64,000 bases of DNA from Rhodobacterales bacterium HKCCSP123 (GCA_015689745.1 WVSO01000007.1:31062-95061), one strand, 5' to 3'. Counted from the stretch's first letter, positions 47,979 to 56,981 are shown. Made by a program: numbers and translations. The notes: generated from the sequence alone by a model not told the origin.

Positions 47979-48676
47979 GACGACCGCCCCCGAGCCTGTT
48001 CGAGGTTGGAGGTCAGCGCCTGCAAATGCGAGCGCATCGCCTCGCGCGCGGCGGCCTCGTCGCGGGCATCTATGGCGGCGATGATCCTCTGATGCTGCCG
48101 GTCATACTCGGCGACCAGGTCGGGCGAACGGGCGCTCTGGCGCTCGCGCTGCCAGCGTTGTTCGCTGCGCACCTCGTTCAGGAGGGCAAAGGCCGCACGA
48201 AGGATCGGGTTTCCGGCGATGCGCGCGATCATGCGATGAAGCGAGCCGTCCCAAAGCTCGGCCGCGTCGGCATCCGTGGCCTTGGCCGTCCGGTCGGCCA
48301 GGTCGCGCATGCGGGCGACATCCTCGGCCGTGGCCCGGCGGGCGGCCAGCGCCGCCATCTCGGGTTCGAGCGCCATGCGCGCCTCCATCACGGTGACCGG
48401 GTCGGCCTCCGGCGCAAGGCGGGCGGCGAGAGGGCCGTTCGGGTCCGGCGGCTCCCCGGCAAAGGTGCCCTTGCCCTGGCGCCGCCAGACGAGACCCTCG
48501 GCCTCAAGCGCGTCCAGGGCGCGGCGTATGCCGCGTCGGCCGATCCCGAAACGTTCGGACAGTTCCCGTTCCGTGGGCAAGCGCCCGTCGGCCTCGATTT
48601 CCCCGCTCCGGATCAGGTCCCGGATCTTGGCTCGCGCCGCCGAGGCGTTGTCTGTCAGGGCTGCCGTGTCGCGCAC
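47975..48676 (-). CDS. GntR-family (FadR/FCD) regulator of the peptide/ggt operon
   Basis: 233 residues from the GTG at 48674-48676, preceded by GGGTGGA. The earlier TTG at 48721 lies within the operator dyad and is less likely. A winged helix is at the N terminus (GRLPTERELSERFGIGRRGI, RRALDALEAEGLVWRRQGKG), followed by an all-helical FCD-type effector domain. It is the first gene of the operon and shares its promoter, so it should control itself; ligand unknown. Confidence 0.85.
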   Translation of the reverse strand: MRDTAALTDNASAARAKIRDLIRSGEIEADGRLPTERELSERFGIGRRGIRRALDALEAEGLVWRRQGKGTFAGEPPDPNGPLAARLAPEADPVTVMEARMALEPEMAALAARRATAEDVARMRDLADRTAKATDADAAELWDGSLHRMIARIAGNPILRAAFALLNEVRSEQRWQRERQSARSPDLVAEYDRQHQRIIAAIDARDEAAAREAMRSHLQALTSNLEQARGRSS

Positions 48677-48706
48677 AATTCCACCCAAGGTTGCACCAAG
48701 TATATA

Positions 48707-48721
48707 TTGGTTCGTAACCAA
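48707..48721. promoter_or_regulatory. Operator-like dyad of the GntR gene
   Basis: TTGGTT-CGT-AACCAA, a perfect 6-3-6 dyad, 31 bases upstream of the GTG. A further TTGGTTC half site lies at 48729-48735. Dyads with TGGT/ACCA ends are typical of FadR-type GntR proteins. Confidence 0.65.
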
Positions 48722-49036
48722 TTTATTATTGGTTCATCCCCTGACGAGGCGTCAAGAGATTCTTTCTCGATTGCAGCGAACACCGGCGGGCGGGCAGGAT
48801 GACCGGACCGGGACACAGCCCGCGAAGGGTCCGCAGCCGGCGGCGATCCGACCGGTACGCCCGACCGAACCCAGGGAAGTGCCTTCGCCGTGAAATGCGC
48901 CTATTCTGGCATCGGGGCCGTCACCGCGGCTCTCGGCCCGGGGGAGGCCCTCGCAAGCGTGGCAGACGCCGGACCGCATCCGCCGACCCGTTGGCCGCCG
49001 TGAAGGGCATGGCCGGAAAGGAGCCGTTCGACCGTC
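48722..49036. other. 315-base intergenic region
   Basis: Divergent gap between the GntR operon and the lipid-kinase-like gene. Besides the TTGGTTC half site I see no gene or hairpin; frames are open but protein-poor. Confidence 0.35.
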
Positions 49037-50038
49037 ATGACTGGCAATTCCCCGGGCGGGCGCGCAACGCCGGATGACGGCGACCGCCGATACATGTTCC
49101 TGGTCAACCCCGGTTCAGGCGGGACGAACCTCGCGAGAAAGACGGGCATCGTGGCGCGGCTGTCAAACGGATTGAGCGCGGAAACCCGCGTCAGCACGTC
49201 CGAGGGGCATGCCTCGGACCTCGCCCGCGACGCGATGCGGTCGGGACGGATCGTCGTCGCCTGCGGTGGCGACGGGTTGCAGAACATCGTGGCGCAGCAA
49301 GCCGTCGAAACCGGGGGCGTCATGAGCGTTCTGCCGATCGGGCGGGGTAACGACTTCGGCGCGTCCCTGCAGTTGCGCACGATCGAGGATACCGAGGCCG
49401 CGTTGAGACGGGGGCACATCCGCCAGGCACGATACCTGGATCTTCGGTTCGAGACGCATTCGCGGATCTGCCTGACCTGCGCAGGTGTCGGGCTGTTGAG
49501 TGACGCCAGCGCCCGGGCCATGGCCCTGCCCTACCTGCGCGGGCAGCTACTGTATGCCGTTGCCGCCCTGATCAGTGTGGCGAGGCTCACGTCCCGACGC
49601 TATTCGATCACGCTCGATGGCCGGGAAACGTCCCGGGACCTGCTGATCATGATCGGCGCGGCGTCGGAATACACGGGCGGCGGCATCCCGATCGCGCCGC
49701 ATGCCAGGTCGGACGCGGCGCGCCTGAATATCCTGTGGGCAGACCGGCTGGGGCGACTGGCGGCCGTGAAGCTCCTGCTGCGGGCGCTGGCGGGCAGGCA
49801 CCTGGATCATGACGCCGTGACGAGCGGATTTTTCGAGCGATGCACGATTGCCGGTGATCCGGACGGGTCCCCGGCCCCGATGGTGTTCGGAGATGGCGAA
49901 TTGTTGGGACTGCTGCCCGTCACCATGTCGCTCGGGCAGACGCCCCTTCGCGTCCTTGCCCCCCGGGCCGTTCACCAGGCCCCGCTTCCCCTCGGTCGCA
50001 AGGCCAGCGAGGAGCTTTACGCCATCGATGGGGAGTAG
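49037..50038 (+). CDS. Diacylglycerol kinase catalytic domain protein (lipid kinase-like)
   Basis: 333 residues. Kinase domain motifs are VNPGSGGTN, ACGGDGLQN (GGDGT type) and LPIGRGNDFG; the second half carries the beta domain seen in YegS/DgkB-like lipid kinases. Members phosphorylate diacylglycerol or related lipids at the membrane. The start ATG at 49037 is followed by a hydrophilic stretch before the YMFLVNPGSGG core, so a later start is possible. Single gene, function inferred from family. Confidence 0.83.
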   Translation: MTGNSPGGRATPDDGDRRYMFLVNPGSGGTNLARKTGIVARLSNGLSAETRVSTSEGHASDLARDAMRSGRIVVACGGDGLQNIVAQQAVETGGVMSVLPIGRGNDFGASLQLRTIEDTEAALRRGHIRQARYLDLRFETHSRICLTCAGVGLLSDASARAMALPYLRGQLLYAVAALISVARLTSRRYSITLDGRETSRDLLIMIGAASEYTGGGIPIAPHARSDAARLNILWADRLGRLAAVKLLLRALAGRHLDHDAVTSGFFERCTIAGDPDGSPAPMVFGDGELLGLLPVTMSLGQTPLRVLAPRAVHQAPLPLGRKASEELYAIDGE

Positions 50039-50070
50039 ACCCTGCGGACAAAGGCGCGCGGCACCGGTCG

Positions 50071-50610
50071 TCAGGTCGGACCCGAACCGACGCGCGCGCG
50101 GACCCGGGCGCCATCGGCCATGCCGACGCAGACCACGATCTCACCGGGGAGCGGCGCGTCCGGCACCGTGACCGACAGCGTGTCGATGTGATCGAAGGAC
50201 CAGGGATCGTCCTTGTGGCCGAGGGGCAGGTCGATGACGGCACCGATCCCGCCGGTCTTCACGTTCGAGGGCATCAGCGCCTTGCCCCCGCCGATGGCGG
50301 CACGCACGGGCTTGCCCAGGCGTGGATGCAGCAGCGCCGCACCATGCTCGGCCGCGCCCAGTGTCCCGACGATGGCGGCCTTGCCATAGCTGACCGGAGG
50401 CGCGCCGAGTGCGGCGACGGCTTCCGCCGCCAGTTGCGCGCCAAGCAGCGCACCGCAGTCGAACAACTCCGACAGGTCGGCATGATCCTTGCCGGCAAGG
50501 GGGTTGCGCAGGACCGCCAGCGCGGCCACCCGGGTCAACGGCTCACAGGGGGCGCCCATCTCGTCGGTCTCGGTCCGCTCGCGGATCAGCATCCTCTTTC
50601 GGATCTGCAT
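50071..50610 (-). CDS. Amino acid synthesis family protein (AA_synth, PF06684)
   Basis: 179 residues, matching the small AA_synth (formerly DUF1185) family from MQIRKRMLIRERT to the end, with AALAVLRNPLAGKD, GAALLHPRLGKPVRAAIGGG and DTLSVTVPDAPLPGEIVV. No biochemical role is established. It is the last gene of a leftward unit; its ATG overlaps the transporter stop (TGATG), so coupling is likely. Confidence 0.8.
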   Translation of the reverse strand: MQIRKRMLIRERTETDEMGAPCEPLTRVAALAVLRNPLAGKDHADLSELFDCGALLGAQLAAEAVAALGAPPVSYGKAAIVGTLGAAEHGAALLHPRLGKPVRAAIGGGKALMPSNVKTGGIGAVIDLPLGHKDDPWSFDHIDTLSVTVPDAPLPGEIVVCVGMADGARVRARVGSGPT

Positions 50611-51788
50611 CAGGCGATTTCCTCCATCCTTGCGTTGGTGGCCATGGTCTTGATCATCCGGAACAGGGCGGCGGCCGGAAACACGAGGGCAAAAAGCGCG
50701 ACGCCGAAGAGAATGGCGCCATCGGCCGCGCCCGTCCGGTCGAAGATCCAGCCCGCGACAGGCGGGGCCGCCGTGATGATCGCATAGTAAATCGTCAGGA
50801 ACACGCCCATTCCGAACGCACGCCGCTCGACGGCGACCGCCTGGCCGTAGAGTGCCATGATGACACCGGCGGGTGCCATTCCGACGAGACCGAAGAGCAG
50901 GCTCGCGCCGAAACCGGCGCCCGGAACCGAGAGCATCAGCAGGGCCGCCATGGCCGCCGCCATGGTCACGGCGAGAATGAGGCTGGTGTGGCCGAGACGA
51001 TCGGATATCTGACCGCAGATCGTTCCCGACCCGATCATGATCCAGCTCGCGAAGCTGATGATCGAGGCGGCACCCAGCACGCTCACACCCTGTGCCTTCA
51101 GCATTTCCGGTCCGAAGCTGAGGTAGACGATGTAGCCCGCGTTGAACGCGCCCCATGCGACGCCGGCGCAGGCCACGAGCGCCCATTCATGGGGCAGGAG
51201 CCAGGTCCTGCCCGCCAGCGCGCGGCGCGGTCCCGTGCCGGGAGATCGGTAGAAGGTGAAGATGCCCAGCGCCGCGACCGCGCAGTATCCCGCGGCGGCC
51301 AGGAACGGCACCTGCCACCCGAAGGCGGCCGCGAGCCAGGTGTGGCCGACCTGGCCCATCGCGATGCCGAGGGGCCAGCTCATGACGAGAATGCTCATGG
51401 CCGTCGCCATCTCGCGTCCGTCGAACCAGTCGGCCGCCATCTTGGTGAAGTAGAGCATGGAGAGCACGCCCCCCGCACCCGCGGCCAGCCGCCCGGCGGC
51501 GATCTGCTCCGGGCCGGTCGCCAGTGCCGTGACGAGGGCACCCACGGCCAGCACCGAAAGCCCGAGCCCGCAGAGCAGCCTGTCCGATGCATAGCGCCCC
51601 GCATAGCCGGCCGGCAGCGCCAGGAACATGCCGGGCGCCATGAAGAACCCGATCATCAATCCGATCTGCGCGTAGCCGAGACCGAAGGCCGCGCCGAGGC
51701 TGTCCCCGGCGGAACCAAGCGTCTGGAAGTTGATCCCAAGCCCCACCCGCGCGGCGAAAAGCAGGGCAAGCATGTGCCAGCGGGTCAT
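50610..51788 (-). CDS. Major facilitator superfamily transporter
   Basis: 392 residues, twelve predicted helices. MTRWHMLALLFAARVGLGIN starts the N-terminal helix; the loop AGYAGRYASDRLLCGLGLS corresponds to the helix 2-3 motif A region. Cargo unknown. Its start overlaps the GNAT stop (ATGA) and its stop overlaps the AA_synth start, so all three are one operon, suggesting transport and modification of one small metabolite, perhaps an amino-acid-like compound. Confidence 0.85.
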   Translation of the reverse strand: MTRWHMLALLFAARVGLGINFQTLGSAGDSLGAAFGLGYAQIGLMIGFFMAPGMFLALPAGYAGRYASDRLLCGLGLSVLAVGALVTALATGPEQIAAGRLAAGAGGVLSMLYFTKMAADWFDGREMATAMSILVMSWPLGIAMGQVGHTWLAAAFGWQVPFLAAAGYCAVAALGIFTFYRSPGTGPRRALAGRTWLLPHEWALVACAGVAWGAFNAGYIVYLSFGPEMLKAQGVSVLGAASIISFASWIMIGSGTICGQISDRLGHTSLILAVTMAAAMAALLMLSVPGAGFGASLLFGLVGMAPAGVIMALYGQAVAVERRAFGMGVFLTIYYAIITAAPPVAGWIFDRTGAADGAILFGVALFALVFPAAALFRMIKTMATNARMEEIA

Positions 51789-52414
51789 GCGAGGTCTTTC
51801 TGCAGGTAGACGAAGTGGGGGTCGGCCTCGATCGGGTCCGAGCACCCCTCGTAGCGCGGAATGTAGCGAAACCCGAGGGCTTCGAAGATCCGGATGCTCT
51901 CGCGGTTGCCCTTGATGATGTTCACCATGAGCCTTTGCCACCCCATCGACCGCGCCGCCTCCATCTGCGCCATGACCAGCGCGCGACCAAGACCGTGACC
52001 GTTCGCCTCGGGGCGGACGTAAAGGCGCTTGAACTCGCCCGTCTCGGGCCCGATCCGGTGCAGGGTCGCACATCCCATCAGCCCGTCCGCGCCGTCGCGC
52101 ACCAGCAGGAACCGCCCGTTCGGTGGCAGGATCCTGTCCAGGTTCGGCCAGAACGACGCCATGAGACCGGTCGGCGTGAAGTCGTGGACGATCCCGGCCG
52201 CGGTGATCTTCCGGACGATCACGCCATAGTACTCCAGGAGCAGCGCGTCGATCTCTGCGCGGTCCGTCACCTCGGTCACCGATGTGATCCGATACCCCGA
52301 AGGATTGCCGTCGCGACCCGCCGCATCCGCGGGGCTTGCGTCCTGATTGCCGGTCATCATGCCCGACCGGGCAGGGGCAGGGGCAGAGGCATTGCCCGTC
52401 CGTTCCAGTGTCAT
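51785..52414 (-). CDS. GNAT-family N-acetyltransferase
   Basis: 209 residues, GNAT fold. The acetyl-CoA loop is RLYVRPEANGHGLGRALV (Q/RxxGxG/A type), and a typical closing segment is SIRIFEALGFRYIPRYEG. The first 40 or so residues before YRITSVTEVTDRAEI may be a flexible extension, and a later start is possible. It is the first gene of the GNAT-MFS-AA_synth unit. Confidence 0.85.
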   Translation of the reverse strand: MTLERTGNASAPAPARSGMMTGNQDASPADAAGRDGNPSGYRITSVTEVTDRAEIDALLLEYYGVIVRKITAAGIVHDFTPTGLMASFWPNLDRILPPNGRFLLVRDGADGLMGCATLHRIGPETGEFKRLYVRPEANGHGLGRALVMAQMEAARSMGWQRLMVNIIKGNRESIRIFEALGFRYIPRYEGCSDPIEADPHFVYLQKDLA

Positions 52415-52565
52415 GGGTCGGTCTCCGTTGTGAAGGCGAAGTCAGGATGCGCCGATCCCGGCATCGTGGATATCGGCCATTTGCAGTAATCCGCACTCGC
52501 GGCATGCAGTATTCTGCTAATGCATCTGCAGGATTGCCTGATGCCCGGCGGTCCAACATGATCGG

Positions 52566-53408
52566 GTGATACTCCATCGCAGGATATGCCCGCCCGTGTC
52601 GCCCGACGAGATCCTCAGCCCACGCGAGATAGAGATCGCCAGCGCCTATGCGCAGGGCGACACCTACCAGGCGATCGCGAACGGGCTGGGCATCGCCCCG
52701 TCGACCGTGCGGACGCACCTGGCCACGATCTATCGCAAGCTCGGGGTATCCTCGAAACTGGACCTTCACGCGCGGCTCGGGGGCGACTTGCCCAACGATG
52801 ACGTTCAGACCGACCATGCGGCCGTGATTTCGGAACTGGCGCTGAGCCTCGAAGAGGCCCTGCGCCGGGAGCAGGCTCTGGCCGAGGTGCTGCGCATCAT
52901 CAGCAGGTCTCGCGGCGACATCGACACCGTGATGCCGGCGATCCTCGGCTTTGCGCTCGATCTCTGCGAGGCCGAGTTCGGTATCCTTTTCGAGCACCAG
53001 GGACAGGGCCGTTATGTAGCCAGTCACACATTGGGCATCCCGGGGCAATTCCAGGACTGGCTGGACGCCCAGGGAGCCTTCACGGCGGGCCAGCGCACCG
53101 GCCTTGGCCGGCTGGCGGCGTCCCGTAGCGTCGTGAACATCTACGATGTGCGCGCCGAGGAGATCTTTCGGACCGACGATCCCCTGCGATATGCCACCGC
53201 GATCCTCGGCGGCGCGCGATCCTTCGTCGCCATTCCGATGATGTCGGGCGACACGCTGGTCGGCGCCTTCACGATCTACCGCCAGAGCGTCCGGCCCTTC
53301 GGCGCGCAGGCGACGACGCTCGCCCAGACCTTTGCCGATCAGAGCGTCATCGCGCTAGAAAACGCGCGCTTGATCACGACCCTGCGCCAAAAGGCAATGG
53401 AGGCATGA
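52566..53408 (+). CDS. Regulator with N-terminal LuxR-type HTH and C-terminal GAF domain
   Basis: 280 residues from the GTG at 52566 (a GTG at 52596 with AGGA upstream is also possible). The HTH (about 16-70; LSPREIEIASAYAQGDTYQA, PSTVRTHLATIYRKLGVSSK) is at the N terminus, the reverse of ordinary LuxR proteins. A linker and a GAF sensor domain (about 100-275) follow. Its stop overlaps the ATG of the next gene, which begins with an almost identical HTH. Signal and targets unknown. Confidence 0.85.
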   Translation: MILHRRICPPVSPDEILSPREIEIASAYAQGDTYQAIANGLGIAPSTVRTHLATIYRKLGVSSKLDLHARLGGDLPNDDVQTDHAAVISELALSLEEALRREQALAEVLRIISRSRGDIDTVMPAILGFALDLCEAEFGILFEHQGQGRYVASHTLGIPGQFQDWLDAQGAFTAGQRTGLGRLAASRSVVNIYDVRAEEIFRTDDPLRYATAILGGARSFVAIPMMSGDTLVGAFTIYRQSVRPFGAQATTLAQTFADQSVIALENARLITTLRQKAMEA

Positions 53409-54841
53409 GCATCGCCGGTGATCCGCTCAGCACCCGCGAACGCGAGATCGCCGAGGGCTTTGCCGAGGGCGAGACCTACCAGCAGATCGCAGAGCGCCTT
53501 CACCTCGCCCCATCGACGGTGCGCACCCATCTTGCGACGATCTACCGGAAGCTCGGCGTCTCGACGAAGCTGGACTTGCGCAAGCGGCTCGAGACGGGGG
53601 CAGTCCCGGACCCCGGGCAGAGCCTGCCACAGCGGCCCGACCGGCCCTCGATCGCCGTGCTCGCCTTCGAGAACATGTCGGACGATCCCGGTCAGGAATA
53701 TTTCTCGGACGCGATCACCGACGAGATCATCACCGCCCTGTCGCGCTCGCCCTGGCTGTTCATCATCGCCCGCAACACGACCTTCACCTACAAGGGGGAA
53801 AACGTGGATGTCCGGCGCGTCGCCGCCGAACTTGGCGTGCGTTTCGTGCTCGAGGGCAGCGTGCGGCGCGCGGGCGACCGGGTGCGGGTCACCGCACAGA
53901 TGATCGACGGGCTGACCGGAGGGCATGTCTGGTCGGATCGCTACGACGGGCGCATCGAGGATGTCTTCGATCTGCAGGACGAGATCACCCGGCAGGTTGT
54001 CGCCTCGATCCAGACCATCGTGCATCGCAGCACCGTCGAGACGCCCGTCGAACGCCTGAACCGCCCGGACCTGACCGTCTGGGAATTGACCATGCGGGCC
54101 TGGCACCTGCTCTATGATTTCACCCCCGAGGCCTATGCCTCCGCAAAGACGCTCCTGGAGCGCGCGCTGGCGATCGACCCGGAGAGCGCCGAGGCGAACA
54201 TGGTCCTTTCGCTGGTCAACCATCACGTCGCCATCCTCGGATTCGCGCCCGATCCGACCCCGGCGATGGAGGCCGCCTACGCCCTTGGCCGGCGCGCCAC
54301 GCAACTCGACGACCGCAACGAATATGCGCATTGGGCACTGGGGATCAGCTGCTGGGGTCTTCACCGGCTCGACGAGGGGATCGCAGCGCTGGAGCGCGCG
54401 GTCGAGCTCAATCCGAATTGCTCGGTCGCCTATGGCAGCCTCGGCACCGCGCTTGCGATCGCGGGCCGCGTGGAGGACGCCATCGCGAACCAGGAGATCG
54501 CGATCCGCATGAACCCCCGGGACCCGAGCATCTTCTTCCGCTTTTCGGGCCTCGCGCTGGCGCATTACACAGCGGACGACTTCGAGATGGCGATCCTCTG
54601 GGCCGAGCGTGCGATCCACCGGATGCCGCGTTGGTATCTCGCGCACTTCCTCCTTGCCGCAAGTCACGTCGGGCTTGGACACATGGATCAGGCCCGCGCC
54701 GCCGTCGCCGCCTGCGAGACGGTGCTACCGGGCATGTCCGTGGCGGATGCCGAACGCACCCCTCTCAGGGATGAAGCAAGAATGCAGATGTTCCGCGACC
54801 GGCTCGGCGAGGCCGGTTTCGCCCCGGGACCGTCCCGCTGA
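53405..54841 (+). CDS. Regulator with N-terminal LuxR-type HTH, FlgO/TolB-like domain and TPR repeats
   Basis: 478 residues. An N-terminal HTH (LSTREREIAEGFAEGETYQQ, PSTVRTHLATIYRKLGVSTK) closely matches that of the upstream gene. A domain typical of adenylate-cyclase-associated proteins comes next (SIAVLAFENMSDDPGQEYFS, ITDEIITALSRSPWLFIIAR, VLEGSVRRAGDRVRVTAQMI), then TPR helices (about 220-430). In most relatives the N terminus is a cyclase or an OmpR-type winged helix; here it is LuxR-like. Coupled to the GAF regulator by ATGA. Confidence 0.85.
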   Translation: MSIAGDPLSTREREIAEGFAEGETYQQIAERLHLAPSTVRTHLATIYRKLGVSTKLDLRKRLETGAVPDPGQSLPQRPDRPSIAVLAFENMSDDPGQEYFSDAITDEIITALSRSPWLFIIARNTTFTYKGENVDVRRVAAELGVRFVLEGSVRRAGDRVRVTAQMIDGLTGGHVWSDRYDGRIEDVFDLQDEITRQVVASIQTIVHRSTVETPVERLNRPDLTVWELTMRAWHLLYDFTPEAYASAKTLLERALAIDPESAEANMVLSLVNHHVAILGFAPDPTPAMEAAYALGRRATQLDDRNEYAHWALGISCWGLHRLDEGIAALERAVELNPNCSVAYGSLGTALAIAGRVEDAIANQEIAIRMNPRDPSIFFRFSGLALAHYTADDFEMAILWAERAIHRMPRWYLAHFLLAASHVGLGHMDQARAAVAACETVLPGMSVADAERTPLRDEARMQMFRDRLGEAGFAPGPSR

Positions 54842-55096
54842 CACCACGCGACCTGCGAGGGAGATCCGGGAGGGCCACGCGAGCCGATGGCCCCGGAAGG
54901 TCCCGAAGCGGAGGCAGCGCCGCCTTTTGTCCCTACCGGTCCAGGGCGCATGTTCCATGGGGCGATGGCGGCTTCCCGAGCGGCAAGGACCCGATCTGCA
55001 CAGCGACTGCCGTCCCGGACGGTGCCCTCGCATGATTGTTGCGCCGATTTGACGCCGTAAGTAGTGTTCGACGACTACCATTTGCAGGGGCCTGCC

Positions 55097-55909
55097 ATGA
55101 CAATCCGCGCGAATGAGGCATGGACCGACCGACGGTTCACGTACCGGGCCTGGACGGGGAAGGCCGCACAACTCGGCGCCCTGGTCGGAATTGCCTGGGC
55201 GCTCGTGGCGGGGGTCTCATCGCTCTGGTGGGCGGTGGCGGCCGTCATGTATTTCGCGATGTCCTGCCTTGGATACGCGATCTGCGTGCATCGCGGACTC
55301 TGCCACCGGGCCTTCGTGATGAAACCCGCGGTGACGCGCGTGCTCTCGATCGTCGCGGCCCTTGGACTGACCGGCAGCCCGATGGGCTGGATCGGCACGC
55401 ACAGGACGCATCACGCACACGCCGACCGGCCCGAGGATCCGCATGCACCGGGCGATCATGGCTGGTGGCTTCTCTGGACGGGTCCCGATCTCGAGATCGA
55501 CTGGTGGCGCATTCGCGACATGCTGCGGGATCCCTTCCAGCGCTGGCTTCACCGGTATTACCTGCTGGTGCCTCTGACCTGGGCGTTGCTCCTTGCGGTG
55601 ATCGATCCGCGTGCTGTCGTCTTCGGTTTCGTCATTCCCGCCGGGGTTCACGTAACGACGTCGAACCTGTCCACGATCCTGGGTCACGGGCACGGCTACC
55701 GCAACCACGACCTCCGGGACGGCTCGACGAACAACGCGCTCCTCGCGCTGCTGACCTGGGGAGAGGGCTGGCACAACAACCACCATGCCCGCCCAACCAG
55801 TTGGAGCCTGCGCGAAAGATGGTGGGAATTCGACCCGGCGGGTCAGATCATCCGGCTCATGGCCGCCACCGGCCTGATCGAACGGAACAGCCTCCGAACG
55901 GCGCCCTGA
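55097..55909 (+). CDS. Fatty acid desaturase (acyl-CoA/acyl-lipid delta-9 type)
   Basis: 270 residues, several membrane helices. The three diiron histidine boxes are HRGLCH (65-70), HRTHH (102-106) and HNNHH near the C terminus. Layout resembles bacterial delta-9 acyl-CoA desaturases. The start is the ATG at 55097 (MTIRANEAWTDRRF). It stands just before an acyltransferase gene and the pair could tune membrane lipids. Confidence 0.87.
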   Translation: MTIRANEAWTDRRFTYRAWTGKAAQLGALVGIAWALVAGVSSLWWAVAAVMYFAMSCLGYAICVHRGLCHRAFVMKPAVTRVLSIVAALGLTGSPMGWIGTHRTHHAHADRPEDPHAPGDHGWWLLWTGPDLEIDWWRIRDMLRDPFQRWLHRYYLLVPLTWALLLAVIDPRAVVFGFVIPAGVHVTTSNLSTILGHGHGYRNHDLRDGSTNNALLALLTWGEGWHNNHHARPTSWSLRERWWEFDPAGQIIRLMAATGLIERNSLRTAP

Positions 55910-55956
55910 CCGTGGCGGCGAACAGCAAGCGGAGGACTCGCGGCAGGCGCAGCCAA

Positions 55957-56814
55957 ATGGCGGACCGCGCCGTCAACGGGGCCATCCATGCGCTTATCGG
56001 TCTCAGCATGTTGCTGCCCTACAAGACCCGGGTCCGGACCTTCGGGGCCGTCTCGTCGCATGTGCTGGGCCCGCTGGGCGGTTTCGATCGCCGCGTCGAG
56101 GCCAACCTGAAATTCGCCTTTCCCGACATGGATCCGCAAACACGGCGACGCATCTGCCGTGCGGCCGAGGACAATCTCGGCCGGTCGTTCATCGAGTCCT
56201 ATTCCTACGCGGATCTGGTCGCATGTTGCCGGGACATCCAGCTGTCCGGCCCCGGTTTCGAGGCACTCGAGACCGCTCGAAAGGCCGGGAAGCCATCGAT
56301 CCTGTTCACCGGGCATTTCGGAAACTACGCCGCCATTCGGCTGGCACTCGAGGCCAGGGGGCACACGCTTGGCGTGCTCTACCGCCCCTTCAGCAATCCC
56401 TATTTCGAGCGGCGACACAGGGCAGCGCAGAGCGTCTTCGGCCTTCAGTTCCCGCGCGGACCTGCGGGCCTGCAAGCCATGTTGCGCAACATCAGGGCGG
56501 GCAACATCACGGCGATCGTCGGCGATCAGCACGTCGCCGATGGCGCAGACCTCACGTTCATGGGCAAACGCGCCGCGACATCGACCGCCGCCGCCCGGCT
56601 GGCCTTGAAGTACGACGCCCCGTTGGTTCCGGCCTATGGCGTGAGACGGTCCGATGGGATCCACTTCGATGTCGTCATCGACGACCCGGTCGCACGTGAC
56701 ACGCCGGAGAGGATGTCGCAGAGCCTGAACGACAGCCTGGAAAGAATGGTTCGTGCGCACCCGGGACAGTGGATGTGGACGCATCGCCGCTGGAAGGCCC
56801 CACGCGACCGCTAG
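55957..56814 (+). CDS. LpxL/HtrB-like lysophospholipid or lipid A acyltransferase with altered active site
   Basis: 285 residues from the ATG at 55957; an in-frame GTG at 55912 is also possible. Family stretches are VEANLKFAFPDMD, FTGHFGNYAAIRLALEARG and VGDQHV. In LpxL/HtrB enzymes the histidine starts an H-x4-(D/E) dyad; here His120 is followed by Ala125 where the acid belongs, so the usual catalytic dyad is missing. It may have lost or changed activity. It is 47 bases behind the desaturase gene (2 if the GTG is used). Confidence 0.78.
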   Translation: MADRAVNGAIHALIGLSMLLPYKTRVRTFGAVSSHVLGPLGGFDRRVEANLKFAFPDMDPQTRRRICRAAEDNLGRSFIESYSYADLVACCRDIQLSGPGFEALETARKAGKPSILFTGHFGNYAAIRLALEARGHTLGVLYRPFSNPYFERRHRAAQSVFGLQFPRGPAGLQAMLRNIRAGNITAIVGDQHVADGADLTFMGKRAATSTAAARLALKYDAPLVPAYGVRRSDGIHFDVVIDDPVARDTPERMSQSLNDSLERMVRAHPGQWMWTHRRWKAPRDR

Positions 56815-56981
56815 AGGCGCTTGACCGTGCCGCCGCCCCGAAGGACGCCGCGGACCCGCGATTGCGGGTTCACCGGATGCGGCTTGCGGGCGCGGCAACC
56901 CCTGCCGGACATGGTTCCGAAATGCGACGAGCCGAGCAGGTGCTCCTTGCGACCTCGGTCAGCCAGAGCGCAACGAGACCA

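Noticed and set aside
56815..56981. Short frames between the acyltransferase and urtE genes
   Set aside because: 167 bases of convergent intergenic DNA without a plausible start or recognisable product.
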